Assembly: GCA_036262035.1 (NCBI GenBank)
Contig: DATAJS010000025.1
Span: forward strand, 1-64,000
DNA: 64,000 bases
Reading direction: 5' to 3'
DNA from: Burkholderiales bacterium
GTDB lineage: Bacteria > Pseudomonadota > Gammaproteobacteria > Burkholderiales > SG8-41
The translations under genes were made by a program, and so were the position numbers. Every line of letters begins with the position of its first letter. Within the stretch, counting starts at the first letter, position 1. Below the pieces are notes generated by a model. It was not told where the DNA came from, ran no database searches, and worked only from the letters and a program-made list of their open reading frames with translations. This document shows, piece by piece, positions 18,101 to 26,715 of the stretch.

Positions 18101-21100
18101 GGTGGCGCTGTCGTAGCTCCCCGTCAGCCCGAGCGAGGCGAGCGACGCACCGCCGTTCAGGGCGTCGCTGTAGGCGATGCTCTCCGAGGCGCCGTCGGGC
18201 GTGGCGCCGAGAACGACGGTCATGCCCGCAATGTTGCCGTCGTCGGTCAACGTCGCATCGCTGGTCGCGATGCGCACTGCGCCGCCGTCCTCGACGAACG
18301 TCGTGGCGTTGTCGGTCCCGCCGGTCGCGCCGTTGGCGTCGATCGTCGGCGGCAGGTTTACGTTGTTCGCGGTGACACCGTTGCCGGTGGTATCCGCCAC
18401 CACGACCGCGGCATCGGCGCCGGCAGCCCAATCCTCGGCTGCAGCGAGGTTGTAGGTCGTGCCGCCGGTCGAGCTCGTGCCGCCCTTGTTGACGATCTGG
18501 TTCACCGATGCGCGGTCCGTCGCGCTCAACGTCAGCGTAAAGCTCGTGCCCGACGTGATCTCGACGTTCGCCGTGTCGGTGAGCGTATAGGTGGCGCCGC
18601 CTTCGCCCGTGAAGGTGAATCGGTTGGCGACGATGTCGTTGGTCGCGCCGCTGAGCGAGAGGAAGCCTGCGCCGGTGACGACCACCGCGCCGGTGACCGC
18701 GTCGTACGTGGCGCTCGCGAGCGTCGGCACCGCGACGTTGCTCGCGGTGACGCCGTTGCCGCTCGTATCCGCGACGACCACGGCGGCATCGGCGCCGGCC
18801 GCCCAGTCTTCGGCTGCAGCGAGGTTGTAGGTCGTGCCGCCGGTGGAGCTCGCGCCGTTCCTGTTGACGATCGTGTTGATCGCGGCGCGGTCGGCCGCGC
18901 TCAGGGCCAGCGTAAAGCTCGTGCCCGAGGTGATCTCGACGTCGGCGGTGTCGGTGAGCGTATACGTCGCGCCGCCTTCGCCGGTGAGGGTGAACTTGCT
19001 CGCGACGATGTCGTTGGTCGCACCGCTGAGCGAGAGGAAGCCTGTGCCGGTGACGACCACCGCGCCGGTGTTCGCGTCGTAAGCAGCGCTGGTGATGCTC
19101 GGCACCGCGACGTTGCTCACCGTGATGCCGTTGCCGGTCGTGTCGGCCACGACGACGGCCGCATCGGCGCCGGCCGCCCAGTCCTCGGCGGCGGACAGGT
19201 TGTAAGTGGTGCCTCCGGTCGAACTGATGCCGTTCTTGTTGACGAGCGCGTCGATGCCGGCCTTGTCGGTCGCGCTCAGGATCAGTGTGAAGCGGGTGCC
19301 GGAAGTGATCTCCACGTTGGCGGTATCGGTGAGCGTATACGTGGCGCCGCCCTCGCCGGTGAGGGTGAACTTGTTGGCGACGACGTCGTTGGTGGCGCCG
19401 TTCAGCGACAGGAAGCCGGTGCCGGTGACGGTCAGCGCGCCGGTGCCGGAGTCGTAGGTCGCGCTCGTGATGCCTGGCACCGCGACATTGCTGACGGTGA
19501 TGCCGTTGCCGGTCGTATCCGCGACGACCACCGCGGCGTCGGCGCCGGCTGCCCAGTCTTCTGCGGCGGCGAGGTTGTACGTGGTACCGCCGGTGGAGCT
19601 CGTGCCGTTCTTGTTGACGATCGCGTGAATGCCGGCCTGGTCGGTCGCGCTCAGGTTCAGCGTGAAGCTCGTGCCCGAGGTGATCTCGACGTCGGCGGTA
19701 TCGGTGAGCGTATAGGTCGCGCCGCCTTCGCCGGTGAGCGTGAACTTGTTGGCGACGACGTCGTTGGTGGCGCCGTTCAGCGAAAGGAAGCCGGTGCCGG
19801 TGACGAGCAACGCACCGGTGTTGGCGTCGTAAGTGGCGCTGGTGATGCTCGGCACCGCAACGTTGCTGACGGTGATGCCGTTGCCGGTCGTATCCGCGAC
19901 GACCACCGCGGCGTCGGCGCCGGCCGCCCAGTCTTCGGCAGCCGCCAGGTTGTAGGTCGTGCCGCTGGTGGAGCTCGTGCCGTTCTTGTTGACGATCGCG
20001 CGAATGCCGGCCTGGTCGGTCGCGCTCAGGTTCAGCGTGAAGCTCGTGCCCGAGGTGATCTCGACGTTGGCGGTGTCGGTCAGCGTATACGTCGCCCCGC
20101 CCTCGCCGGTAAGGGTGACTTTGTTGGCGACGATGTCGTTCGTCGCTCCGTTCAGTGCGAGGAAGCCGGTGCCTGTGACGGCCAGCGCGCCTGTGTTGGC
20201 GTCGTACGTCGCATTGGTAATGGCGGGCACCGCGACATTGCTGACGGTGATGCCGTTGCCGGTGGTGTCGGCCACCACGACGGCGGCATTGGCGCCGGCC
20301 GCCCAGTCTTCGGCAGCCGCCACGTTGTAAGTCGTGCCGCTCGTCGAGCTGGTGCCGTTCTTGTTGACGAACGCGTTGACGCCCGCTTTGTCCGCGGCAC
20401 TCAACGTCAGCGTGAACGCAGTGCCGGAGGTGAGCTCCACGTTGGCGGTATCGGTCAGCGTATAGGTCGCGCCGCCCTCGCCCGTCAGGGTGAACTTGTT
20501 GGCGACGATGTCGTTGGTCGCACCGCTCAACGACAGGAAGCCGGTGCCGGTGACGACCAGAGCGCCCGTGTTGGCGTCGTAGGTGGCGCTGGTGATCGCC
20601 GGCACGGCGACATTGCTGACGGTGATGCCGTTGCCGGTGGTGTCCGCGACGACCACGGCGGCGTCGGCGCCGGCAGCCCAGTCCTCGCCGGCGGCCAGGT
20701 TGTAGGTCGTGCCGCCGGTGGAGCTCGTGCCGTTCTTGTTGACGATTCCGTCGATGCCGGCCTTGTCGGTCGCGCTCAGCGTCAGCGTAAAGCTCGTGCC
20801 CGACGTGATCTCGACGTTGGCGGTGTCGGTCAGCGTATACGTCGCGCCGCCTTCGCCGGTGAGGGTGAACTTGTTCGCGACGATGTCGTTCGTCGCACCG
20901 TTCAATCGCAGGAAGCCAGTACCGGTGACCGCCAGCGCACCCGTGTTCGCGTCGTAGGTGGCGCTGGTGATCGCGGGCACGGCCACGTTGCTCACGGTGA
21001 TGCCGTTGCCGGTGGTGTCCGCGACGATCACCGCCGCATCGGCGCCGGCGGCCCAATCTTCCGCAGCGGCCACGTTGTAAGTGGTGCCGCCGGTGGAGCT

Positions 21101-24100
21101 CGTGCCGTTCTTGTTGACGATCGCGCTGACGCCGGCCTTGTCGGTCCCGCTCAGCGTCAGCGTGAAGCTCGTGCCGGAGGTGATCTCGATGTTGGCCGTG
21201 TCGGTCAGCGTATACGTCGCGCCGCCTTCGCCGGTGAGCGTGAACTTGTTCGCGACGACATCGTTGGTCGCGCCGCTCGACGACAGGAAACCGGTCCCCG
21301 TGACGGTCAGCGCTCCCGTGACGACATCGTAGGTGGCGCTGGTGATCGCAGGCACGGCCACGTTGCTCACCGTGATGCCGTTGCCGGTCGTGTCGGCGAC
21401 GATCACCGCAGCGTTCGCGCCGGCCGCCCAGTCTTCGGCGGCGGCCAGGTTATACGTGGTGCCGCCGGTCGAGCTCGTGCCGTTCTTGTTGACGATCTGG
21501 TTGATGCCCGCCTTATCCGTGGCGCTCAGCGTGAGCGTGAAGCTCGTCCCCGACGTGATCTCGACGTTCGACGTGTCCGTCAGCGTGTACGTGACACCGC
21601 CCTCTCCGGTCAGCGTGAACTTGTTGGCGACGACATCGTTGGTCGCGCCGCTCAACGAGAGGAAGCCGGTACCGGTGACGATCAGCGCGCCGGCATTGGC
21701 GTCGTAAGCTGCGCTGGTGATCGCGGGCACCGCGACATTGCTGACGGTGATGCCGTTGCCTGTGGTGTCCGCGACGACCACAGCCGCATCGGCGCCCGCG
21801 GCCCAGTCTTCGGCTGCGGCTACGTTGTACGTCGTGCCGCCGGTCGAGCTCGTGCCGTTCTTGTTGACGATCGCGTTGATGCCGGCCTTGTCGGTCGCGC
21901 TCAACACGAGCGTGAAGCTGCCACCCGACGTGATCTCGACGTTGGACGTGTCGGTCAGCGTGTAGGTTGCGCCCCCTTCGCCAGTGAGCGTGAACTTGTT
22001 GGCGACGATGTCGTTCGTGGCACCGTTCAATCGCAGGAAGCCGGTGCCGGTGACGCTCAGCGCGCCCGTGACGGCGTCGTAGGTGGCGCTGGTGATCGCC
22101 GGTACGGCCACATTGCTCACCGTGATGCCGTTGCCGGTGGTGTCGACCACCGCGACGGCGGCATCGGCGCCGGCCGCCCAGTCTTCCGCCGCAGCCACGT
22201 TGTAGGTGGTGCCGCCGGTGGAGCTCGTGCCGTTCTTGTTGACGATCGAATTGATGCCCGCCTTGTCGGTCGCGCTCAGGGTCAGCGTGAAGCTGGTGCC
22301 GGAGGTGATCTCGACGTTGGACGTATCCGTCAGCGTGTAGGTGCTGCCGCCTTCGCCGGTCAGCGTGAACTTGTTGGCGACGATGTCGTTGGTGGCACCG
22401 TTCAACCGCAGGAAGCCGGTGCCGGCGACGACCAGCGCACCGGTGTTCGCGTTGTAGGTGGCGCTGGTGATGCTCGGCACCGCAACGTTGCTGACGGTGA
22501 TGCCGTTGCCGGTCGTGTCCGCAACCACCACGGCCGCATCGGCGCCCGCCGCCCAGTCCTCTGCTGCAGCCAGGTTGTAAGTGGTGCCGCTGGTCGAGCT
22601 CGTGCCGTTCTTGTTGACGAGCGCGTTGACGCCCGCCTTGTCGGTCGCGCTCAGGCTCAGCGTGAAGGCGGTGCCGGAGGTGATCTCGACGTTCGACGTA
22701 TCCGTCAGCGTGTAGGTGCTGCCGCCTTCGCCGGTCAGCGTGAACTTGTTGGCGACGATGTCGTTGGTCGCGCCGTTCAGCGACAGGAAGCCGGTGCCGG
22801 TGACGACCACTGCGCCGGTGCTCGCGTTGTACGTAGCGCTGAAGATCGTCGGTACCGCAACGTTGCTGACGGTGACGCCGTTGCCCGTCGTATCCGCGAC
22901 GACCACGGCGGCGTCCGCACCCGCGGCCCAGTCTTCCGCCGCAGCCACGTTGTAGGTGGTGCCGCCGGTGGAGCTCGTGCCGTTCTTGTTGACGATCGCG
23001 TTGACGCCGGCCTTGTCGGTCGCGCTCAGGCTCAGCGTGAAGCTGGTGCCGGAGGTGATCTCGACGTTGGACGTATCCGTCAGCGTGTAGGTGCTGCCAC
23101 CTTCGCCGGTCAGCGTGAACTTGTTGGCGACGATGTCATTGGTCGCACCGCTCGCCGACAGGAAGCCGGTGCCGCTGACGACCAGTGCGCCGGTGCTGGC
23201 GTTGTAGGTGGCGCTGGTGATTGCAGGCACGGCCACGTTGCTCACTGTGATGCCGTTGCCGGTGGTGTCCGCGACAACTACGGCGGCATCGGCCCCCGCC
23301 GCCCAATCTTCCGCCGCAGCGACGTTGTACGTGGTGCCGCCGGTCGAGCTGGTGCCGTTCTTGTTGACGAGCGCGCTGATGCCCGCCTTGTCGGTGGCGC
23401 TCAGTGTCAGCGTGAAGCTGGTGCCGGAGGTGATCTCGACGTTCGAGGTATCGGTCAGCGTGTAGGTCGCGCCGCCTTCGCCGGTGAAGGTGAACTTGTT
23501 GGCGACGATGTCGCTGTCACCCGCTATGCGGAGGAAGCCGGTGCCGGTGACGACCAGCGCACCGGTGTTGGCGTCGTAAGTCGCGCTCGTGATGGCGGGA
23601 ACGGGCACGTTGCTCACCGTTACGCCGTTCGTGGCGTCGGACGTATCGGTGTTGTTGATGACGCTGTTCCAGTCGTCCGCCGCCGCCAGGTTGTACGTCG
23701 TGCCGTTGACCGATTCGCTGCCGTTGATGTTGAACATCGTCTCGACCTGCCCGCGGTCGGCGGCGTTCAGCGTCACGGAGAACGACGTGGCGCTGGTGAC
23801 CTCGACGTTCGAGGAAGTCAGCGTGTAAGTCATGCCGCCTTCACCGGTGAGCGTCAGTTTCGAGACGGTGATGTCGTTGTTCGCGCCGACCGTGCCGACG
23901 AGATTCGTGCCGGTCACGGCGAGCACGTGCGTGCTCGAATCGTACGTGGCCGAGGTGATGGCGGGCGACGACACGTTGCTGACGGTGATGCCGTTGCCGG
24001 TCGTATCCGCCGGGGCATTGGCCGTCACGTCCCAGCCGGAGGCGGCTGACACGTTGTAAGTGGTCGCGCCGACCGAGGACGCGCCGTTCTTGTTGAGCAG

Positions 24101-26713
24101 GCCGTTGACGGCGAGCCGGTCGGCCGCGTTGAGCGTCACGGAGAATGCGGTGCTGCTGCTGGTGGTGACGTTGCTCGAGGTCAGCGTGTACGTGCTGCCG
24201 CCCTGGCCCGTCAGCGTGAGCTTGCCGACATTGATGGTGCCGCCGTTGGTCATGTCGCTGCCCGTGACCGCCAGCGTGCCGGTGCTTGCGTCATACGTGG
24301 CGCTGGTGACGGCAGGCGGCAGGACCGCCGTGGAGATGTCGATGTTGTCGATCGAGAGCTTCGGCCCAGAGCCGCTGTTCTTGGTGAAACGGATGGTGTC
24401 GATGTTCTGCCAGCTCGTATCGAAGGTCAGCACGCCGCCCACGGCGGCGGCGTTTTTCGCGTACGTGATCGACCCGCTCGAGTCCGAGGCGGCCAGATTG
24501 ATCGTGTCGCTGGCAACCGCGGTGGTGCCGCTGCCGCCGTCGTAGCCGGTGATGGTGAAGGTGTCCGACCATCCGGAGCTAAATGACTCGACCGCCAGCG
24601 ACACGAGCTTGAAGTTGTAGATCGGCGCGGATGAGTGGATCTCGATATACGTGCCGGTGGTCGAGTCGTCGGGGTTCATGACGATGAGGTTGCCGGTGCC
24701 CACCGTCAGGCCGAACACCCCCTTGTCGGAGATGTAGCTTTTCATGCCGCCGTCGCCTTCGTAGACGAAACCGCCCAGCGTGCGCGGCGTGGCGACCGTG
24801 GCGCCGTCGCCGGCATAAGCCGTGAAGTTCTCGTCCGCGGGCGCAACGAGGGCGGTGTTGAGCGTGCCGCCGTTGTTGTAGATCCTGGCGCTTGCGGCGC
24901 CCGTTGCGCCGTTCGTTCCGCCTCCGCCACCCCGGGCGGAGCCGCCATAGCCGCCTCCTGCCGCGTTGCCGGTCATGGCGGAATACGCGGCCGCGGTCAT
25001 GTGGACCTTCCCCGATGCCGTATTCCAGATGCCACCCGCTGCGATGCCCCCGGCGCCGCCGTTGGTTCCACCGCCGCCGCCGCCGGCTGCAGCACCGTTG
25101 TTGGCGATGGTCGAGGAGCCGAGCACGAACATCGTGCCGGCGTTGTAGATGCCGCCTGCGGCGTTGCCGCCCGCGGAGCCGGTATATATCCAGCCCGATC
25201 CGCCGCCGCCGCCGCCGATCGTGGTACCGCCCACGGTCGCGGTGCCGCCCGCGCCGCCGTTCGCGTAACCGCCGCCGCTGCCGCCCGCGCCGCCGCCGGT
25301 ACTCCTGCCGCCGCGGCCGGCGAAGGTGATGCCGTTGTATGACCCCCCGTTTCCGCCGCTGCCGCTGCCGCCTGCCTGGCCTGTATAGGTATGAGAACCG
25401 GAGCCGGTCGTTCCGCCGCTCGCCCCGCCGATGCTGCCCACGCCGCCGCCGCCCCCGCCGCCGCCGCCGCCATAGGCGCTGGTGGCCAGCGAGCCGCCGC
25501 CGCCGGTCGCGTAGTTGTTGGCGACCGTCGTATCCAGGAGCGTCAGCGTGCCGGCGTTGCTGATCCCGGCGCCGAACGACGACCCGCCCGCCAGGCCTTT
25601 GTTTGCGCCTGCCCCGGACAGCAAGCCGTGCTGGATGGTGAGGCCGTCCAAAGTGACGGTGCCGGCAGTGATATTCACCACACGGCTGAGGTAACCGGCG
25701 TCGATCGTGACGTCCGGAGTGCCGTTGTTGTCGAGGTCCCCGTCGATCGTGAGGTTCTTGGCGATCGCGAGCTCACCCGAGGTGAGCGAGATGGTCATGC
25801 CCGTATTGAACGTGATCGTGTCGCCGCTGGTGGCGCTGGTGATCGCGCTGCGCAGCGTGCCCGCGCCGCTGTCCGCATTGCTGGTGACGGTGATCGTCGC
25901 CAGGTCGTGCGCATACGCCGCCTCGGACACCGCCGACAGTACGGGCGCCGACTCGATCTGCCCGGTCGCGATCTCCAGGGTCCAGTCGCTGCCGGCGCCG
26001 GTACGATCGTTCGAGGCCGCGACGTCGCGCGCGGTCAACGCGGCGAGCGTATCGACGAAAGCCATGCCCCGGTCGCCTGCCGCGGTGTTGCAGGCGTACA
26101 GCAGGATGTCACCGCCCTGGTCGAGACCGCTGCCGATCTTCTGCAGCTCGGCGGCGTGCTGCTGGAGATTCTCGGCGGACAGATAGGTATTGCCCAGCCA
26201 CAGGTCGCCGGCATTGCCGTGCGCGACGATCTGCGCCGACGAGGCGCCGGGATGCGCCGCGAGGTAATCGGCGATCTGCCGCAGGCCGTCCGCTTTGCCG
26301 TCGAGATACACGATCTCGGTGCCCGGCGCAGCGTCGCGCGTGAGCGCGGCCGCATCTTCCACGCGCGCATCGACGAACAGCACGTTGCGGGCGCCGCTGT
26401 CCGCGTCCGCGGCGGGCGGCGCGATCGCGTGGGATTCGGGCTGGGGAGCCTGCGCGGCGTGCTGCTCCGCCGCGGCGGCAGCGGCTGCGCTCGCCGCCGC
26501 ATCGACCGCCGTCGCCACCGCAGCCGCGTCGTACATGATCCGCTGCTCGAGCGCGAGCGGCCGCACCGCGGAGCGCACGATCCGCCGCGCCGGAGCCGGT
26601 GCGCCTGCGCGTCGCGGAGCGCTCGCCCGCTTGCCGCGCGCGCGCACGTTCTCGGCAACCGCCACGAATGCGCGGCTCACTTCGTTCCAGATCGAGCGAT
26701 AGATGCGGTTCAT
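15131..26713 (-). CDS. giant repetitive surface protein with ESPR-like start, DUF4347 domain and Ig/cadherin-like repeats
   Basis: 3,860 residues, probably a secreted adhesin. Order: residues 1-28 resemble the extended signal peptide region (MNRIYRSIWNEVSRAFVAVA) but no hydrophobic core follows; a basic segment leads to LALEQRIMYDAA (53-64), like the LEPRxLL motif of large exported proteins; DUF4347 at about 109-255 (QIVAHGNAGDLWLG, ILLYACNTAAGD); a parallel beta-helix-like region from about 270 with long Gly-rich stretches (about 370-620); 16 repeats of about 125 residues (about 799-2786); a cadherin-like segment; four more repeats of about 125 residues starting ATNLTQTVTYTED (about 2933-3430); two Ig/cadherin-like domains; a Pro-rich linker; a last cadherin-like domain; and a polar tail. 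No RTX nonapeptides seen. The ATG at 26713 is preceded at 3 nt by the sulfotransferase stop, and the end overlaps the next gene by 4 nt. Confidence 0.88.
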   Translation of the reverse strand: MNRIYRSIWNEVSRAFVAVAENVRARGKRASAPRRAGAPAPARRIVRSAVRPLALEQRIMYDAAAVATAVDAAASAAAAAAAEQHAAQAPQPESHAIAPPAADADSGARNVLFVDARVEDAAALTRDAAPGTEIVYLDGKADGLRQIADYLAAHPGASSAQIVAHGNAGDLWLGNTYLSAENLQQHAAELQKIGSGLDQGGDILLYACNTAAGDRGMAFVDTLAALTARDVAASNDRTGAGSDWTLEIATGQIESAPVLSAVSEAAYAHDLATITVTSNADSGAGTLRSAITSATSGDTITFNTGMTISLTSGELAIAKNLTIDGDLDNNGTPDVTIDAGYLSRVVNITAGTVTLDGLTIQHGLLSGAGANKGLAGGSSFGAGISNAGTLTLLDTTVANNYATGGGGSLATSAYGGGGGGGGGGVGSIGGASGGTTGSGSHTYTGQAGGSGSGGNGGSYNGITFAGRGGRSTGGGAGGSGGGYANGGAGGTATVGGTTIGGGGGGSGWIYTGSAGGNAAGGIYNAGTMFVLGSSTIANNGAAAGGGGGGTNGGAGGIAAGGIWNTASGKVHMTAAAYSAMTGNAAGGGYGGSARGGGGGTNGATGAASARIYNNGGTLNTALVAPADENFTAYAGDGATVATPRTLGGFVYEGDGGMKSYISDKGVFGLTVGTGNLIVMNPDDSTTGTYIEIHSSAPIYNFKLVSLAVESFSSGWSDTFTITGYDGGSGTTAVASDTINLAASDSSGSITYAKNAAAVGGVLTFDTSWQNIDTIRFTKNSGSGPKLSIDNIDISTAVLPPAVTSATYDASTGTLAVTGSDMTNGGTINVGKLTLTGQGGSTYTLTSSNVTTSSSTAFSVTLNAADRLAVNGLLNKNGASSVGATTYNVSAASGWDVTANAPADTTGNGITVSNVSSPAITSATYDSSTHVLAVTGTNLVGTVGANNDITVSKLTLTGEGGMTYTLTSSNVEVTSATSFSVTLNAADRGQVETMFNINGSESVNGTTYNLAAADDWNSVINNTDTSDATNGVTVSNVPVPAITSATYDANTGALVVTGTGFLRIAGDSDIVANKFTFTGEGGATYTLTDTSNVEITSGTSFTLTLSATDKAGISALVNKNGTSSTGGTTYNVAAAEDWAAGADAAVVVADTTGNGITVSNVAVPAITSATYNASTGALVVSGTGFLSASGATNDIVANKFTLTGEGGSTYTLTDTSNVEITSGTSFTLSLSATDKAGVNAIVNKNGTSSTGGTTYNVAAAEDWAAGADAAVVVADTTGNGVTVSNVAVPTIFSATYNASTGAVVVTGTGFLSLNGATNDIVANKFTLTGEGGSTYTLTDTSNVEITSGTAFTLSLSATDKAGVNALVNKNGTSSTSGTTYNLAAAEDWAAGADAAVVVADTTGNGITVSNVAVPSITSATYNANTGALVVAGTGFLRLNGATNDIVANKFTLTGEGGSTYTLTDTSNVEITSGTSFTLTLSATDKAGINSIVNKNGTSSTGGTTYNVAAAEDWAAGADAAVAVVDTTGNGITVSNVAVPAITSATYDAVTGALSVTGTGFLRLNGATNDIVANKFTLTGEGGATYTLTDTSNVEITSGGSFTLVLSATDKAGINAIVNKNGTSSTGGTTYNVAAAEDWAAGADAAVVVADTTGNGITVSNVAVPAITSAAYDANAGALIVTGTGFLSLSGATNDVVANKFTLTGEGGVTYTLTDTSNVEITSGTSFTLTLSATDKAGINQIVNKNGTSSTGGTTYNLAAAEDWAAGANAAVIVADTTGNGITVSNVAVPAITSATYDVVTGALTVTGTGFLSSSGATNDVVANKFTLTGEGGATYTLTDTANIEITSGTSFTLTLSGTDKAGVSAIVNKNGTSSTGGTTYNVAAAEDWAAGADAAVIVADTTGNGITVSNVAVPAITSATYDANTGALAVTGTGFLRLNGATNDIVANKFTLTGEGGATYTLTDTANVEITSGTSFTLTLSATDKAGIDGIVNKNGTSSTGGTTYNLAAGEDWAAGADAAVVVADTTGNGITVSNVAVPAITSATYDANTGALVVTGTGFLSLSGATNDIVANKFTLTGEGGATYTLTDTANVELTSGTAFTLTLSAADKAGVNAFVNKNGTSSTSGTTYNVAAAEDWAAGANAAVVVADTTGNGITVSNVAVPAITNATYDANTGALAVTGTGFLALNGATNDIVANKVTLTGEGGATYTLTDTANVEITSGTSFTLNLSATDQAGIRAIVNKNGTSSTSGTTYNLAAAEDWAAGADAAVVVADTTGNGITVSNVAVPSITSATYDANTGALLVTGTGFLSLNGATNDVVANKFTLTGEGGATYTLTDTADVEITSGTSFTLNLSATDQAGIHAIVNKNGTSSTGGTTYNLAAAEDWAAGADAAVVVADTTGNGITVSNVAVPGITSATYDSGTGALTVTGTGFLSLNGATNDVVANKFTLTGEGGATYTLTDTANVEITSGTRFTLILSATDKAGIDALVNKNGISSTGGTTYNLSAAEDWAAGADAAVVVADTTGNGITVSNVAVPSITSAAYDANTGAVVVTGTGFLSLSGATNDIVASKFTLTGEGGATYTLTDTADVEITSGTSFTLALSAADRAAINTIVNRNGASSTGGTTYNLAAAEDWAAGADAAVVVADTSGNGVTASNVAVPTLASATYDAVTGAVVVTGAGFLSLSGATNDIVANRFTFTGEGGATYTLTDTANVEITSGTSFTLTLSATDRASVNQIVNKGGTSSTGGTTYNLAAAEDWAAGADAAVVVADTTGNGVTANNVNLPPTIDANGATGGTDNATTFVEDGGAVRIATSDATLTDDGNIAGMTVVLGATPDGASESIAYSDALNGGASLASLGLTGSYDSATRTYTLSGTASPGVYQGVLRSMVYLDTSQAPVTTPRTVAITVTDAGGITDQATSTVNVTAVNDAPTATNLTQTVTYAEDPVGSVALGDIVASDVDAGETITATLTLSNPAAGSLSTGTFGAATSAYDAGTGVWTVTGSTSDVNAALAAVSFTPATNLDQDVTIATRIRDAANSGPADGVITLDVTAVNDAPTATNLTQTVTYTEDAASVALGDIVVSDVDTGETITATLTLSSPTAGTLSTGTFGSATSVYDAGTAVWTVTGSVSDVNAALAAVSFTPTANGDQDVTIATRIRDAANSGPADGVIALDVTPVNDAPSATNLTQTATYTEDAGSVALGDIVVSDVDTGDTITATLTLSSAAAGALTTGTFGAATSTYDAGTGVWSVSGSTTDVNAALAAVAFTPAANWAQNVTVTTRVRDASGAGPADGAIALDVTAVNDAPAATNLTQTVTYTEDAASVALGDIVVGDVDAGETITAALALSKPVAGALSTGTFGAAASGYDAATGLWTVSGSVADVNAALAAVAFVPAANLDRNVTIATRIRDAAGTGPADGTIALNVTAMNDAPTLANATADQRAAEDAAFGFTVPANTFADVDTGEVLTWTAALADGSPLPAWLAFDGATGTFSGTPANGDVGRYSVRVTVTDTGGAQASTTFDVTVANTNDAPTGEVTIAGETLVGNTLTASHTLADDDGLGAVSFQWQSTLGSSWTNIAGATASTLLVDQTLIGKTLRVVASYTDARGTAESVASAPTGATLFVPPPVLPVETPPPPAPPAAPPPVPEPPPVTAPAPTAFLPRTAEVGLPTFGLETALIHTETPPPPAPDAFRVATVTPGSAQGEGLVVARGMPDVDITARGESTFRVPADAFASTNPNAAVQLSATLADGRPLPAWIVFDPATGTFKVTPPAGMDQVLNVRVVARDSEGHEAVLRFKVDVDERQGPQQQRGPQSGLEGRKGFTEQLQMAARPLGLSERLMALSRAAQAAQRNDA
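18355..24320 (-). repeat. tandem array of 375-bp coding repeats (16 units)
   Basis: Inside the giant surface-protein gene. Fourteen closely similar units occupy about 18355-23605 (14 x 375 = 5,250 bp) and two diverged, slightly different-length units occupy about 23605-24320. Each unit starts PAITSATYDANTGALVVTG, has LTGEGGATYTLTDT and NKNGTSSTGGTTYN in the middle, and ends DTTGNGITVSNVAV. Variation is concentrated in a short segment after GTGFL (SLSG, RLNG, SSSG, ALNG). The near-identity of neighbouring units points to recent duplication or homogenisation, so copy number may differ between strains and in assemblies. Confidence 0.92.
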
Positions 26714-26715
26714 AG

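Noticed and set aside
18056-24049. A 1,997-residue open reading frame on the plus strand across the tandem repeats
   Set aside because: It is antisense to the giant protein. The repeat period (375) is a multiple of three, so a frame free of stops in one unit stays free in all; its composition (Gly/Arg/Ala/Val, repetitive) fits no protein family.
18355-24320. CRISPR-like regular spacing
   Set aside because: Units are 375 bp, coding, and without short-repeat/spacer structure.
15131-26713. RTX-type type I secretion cargo
   Set aside because: I found no GGxGxDxxx nonapeptide runs, and no ABC transporter gene is in the operon.
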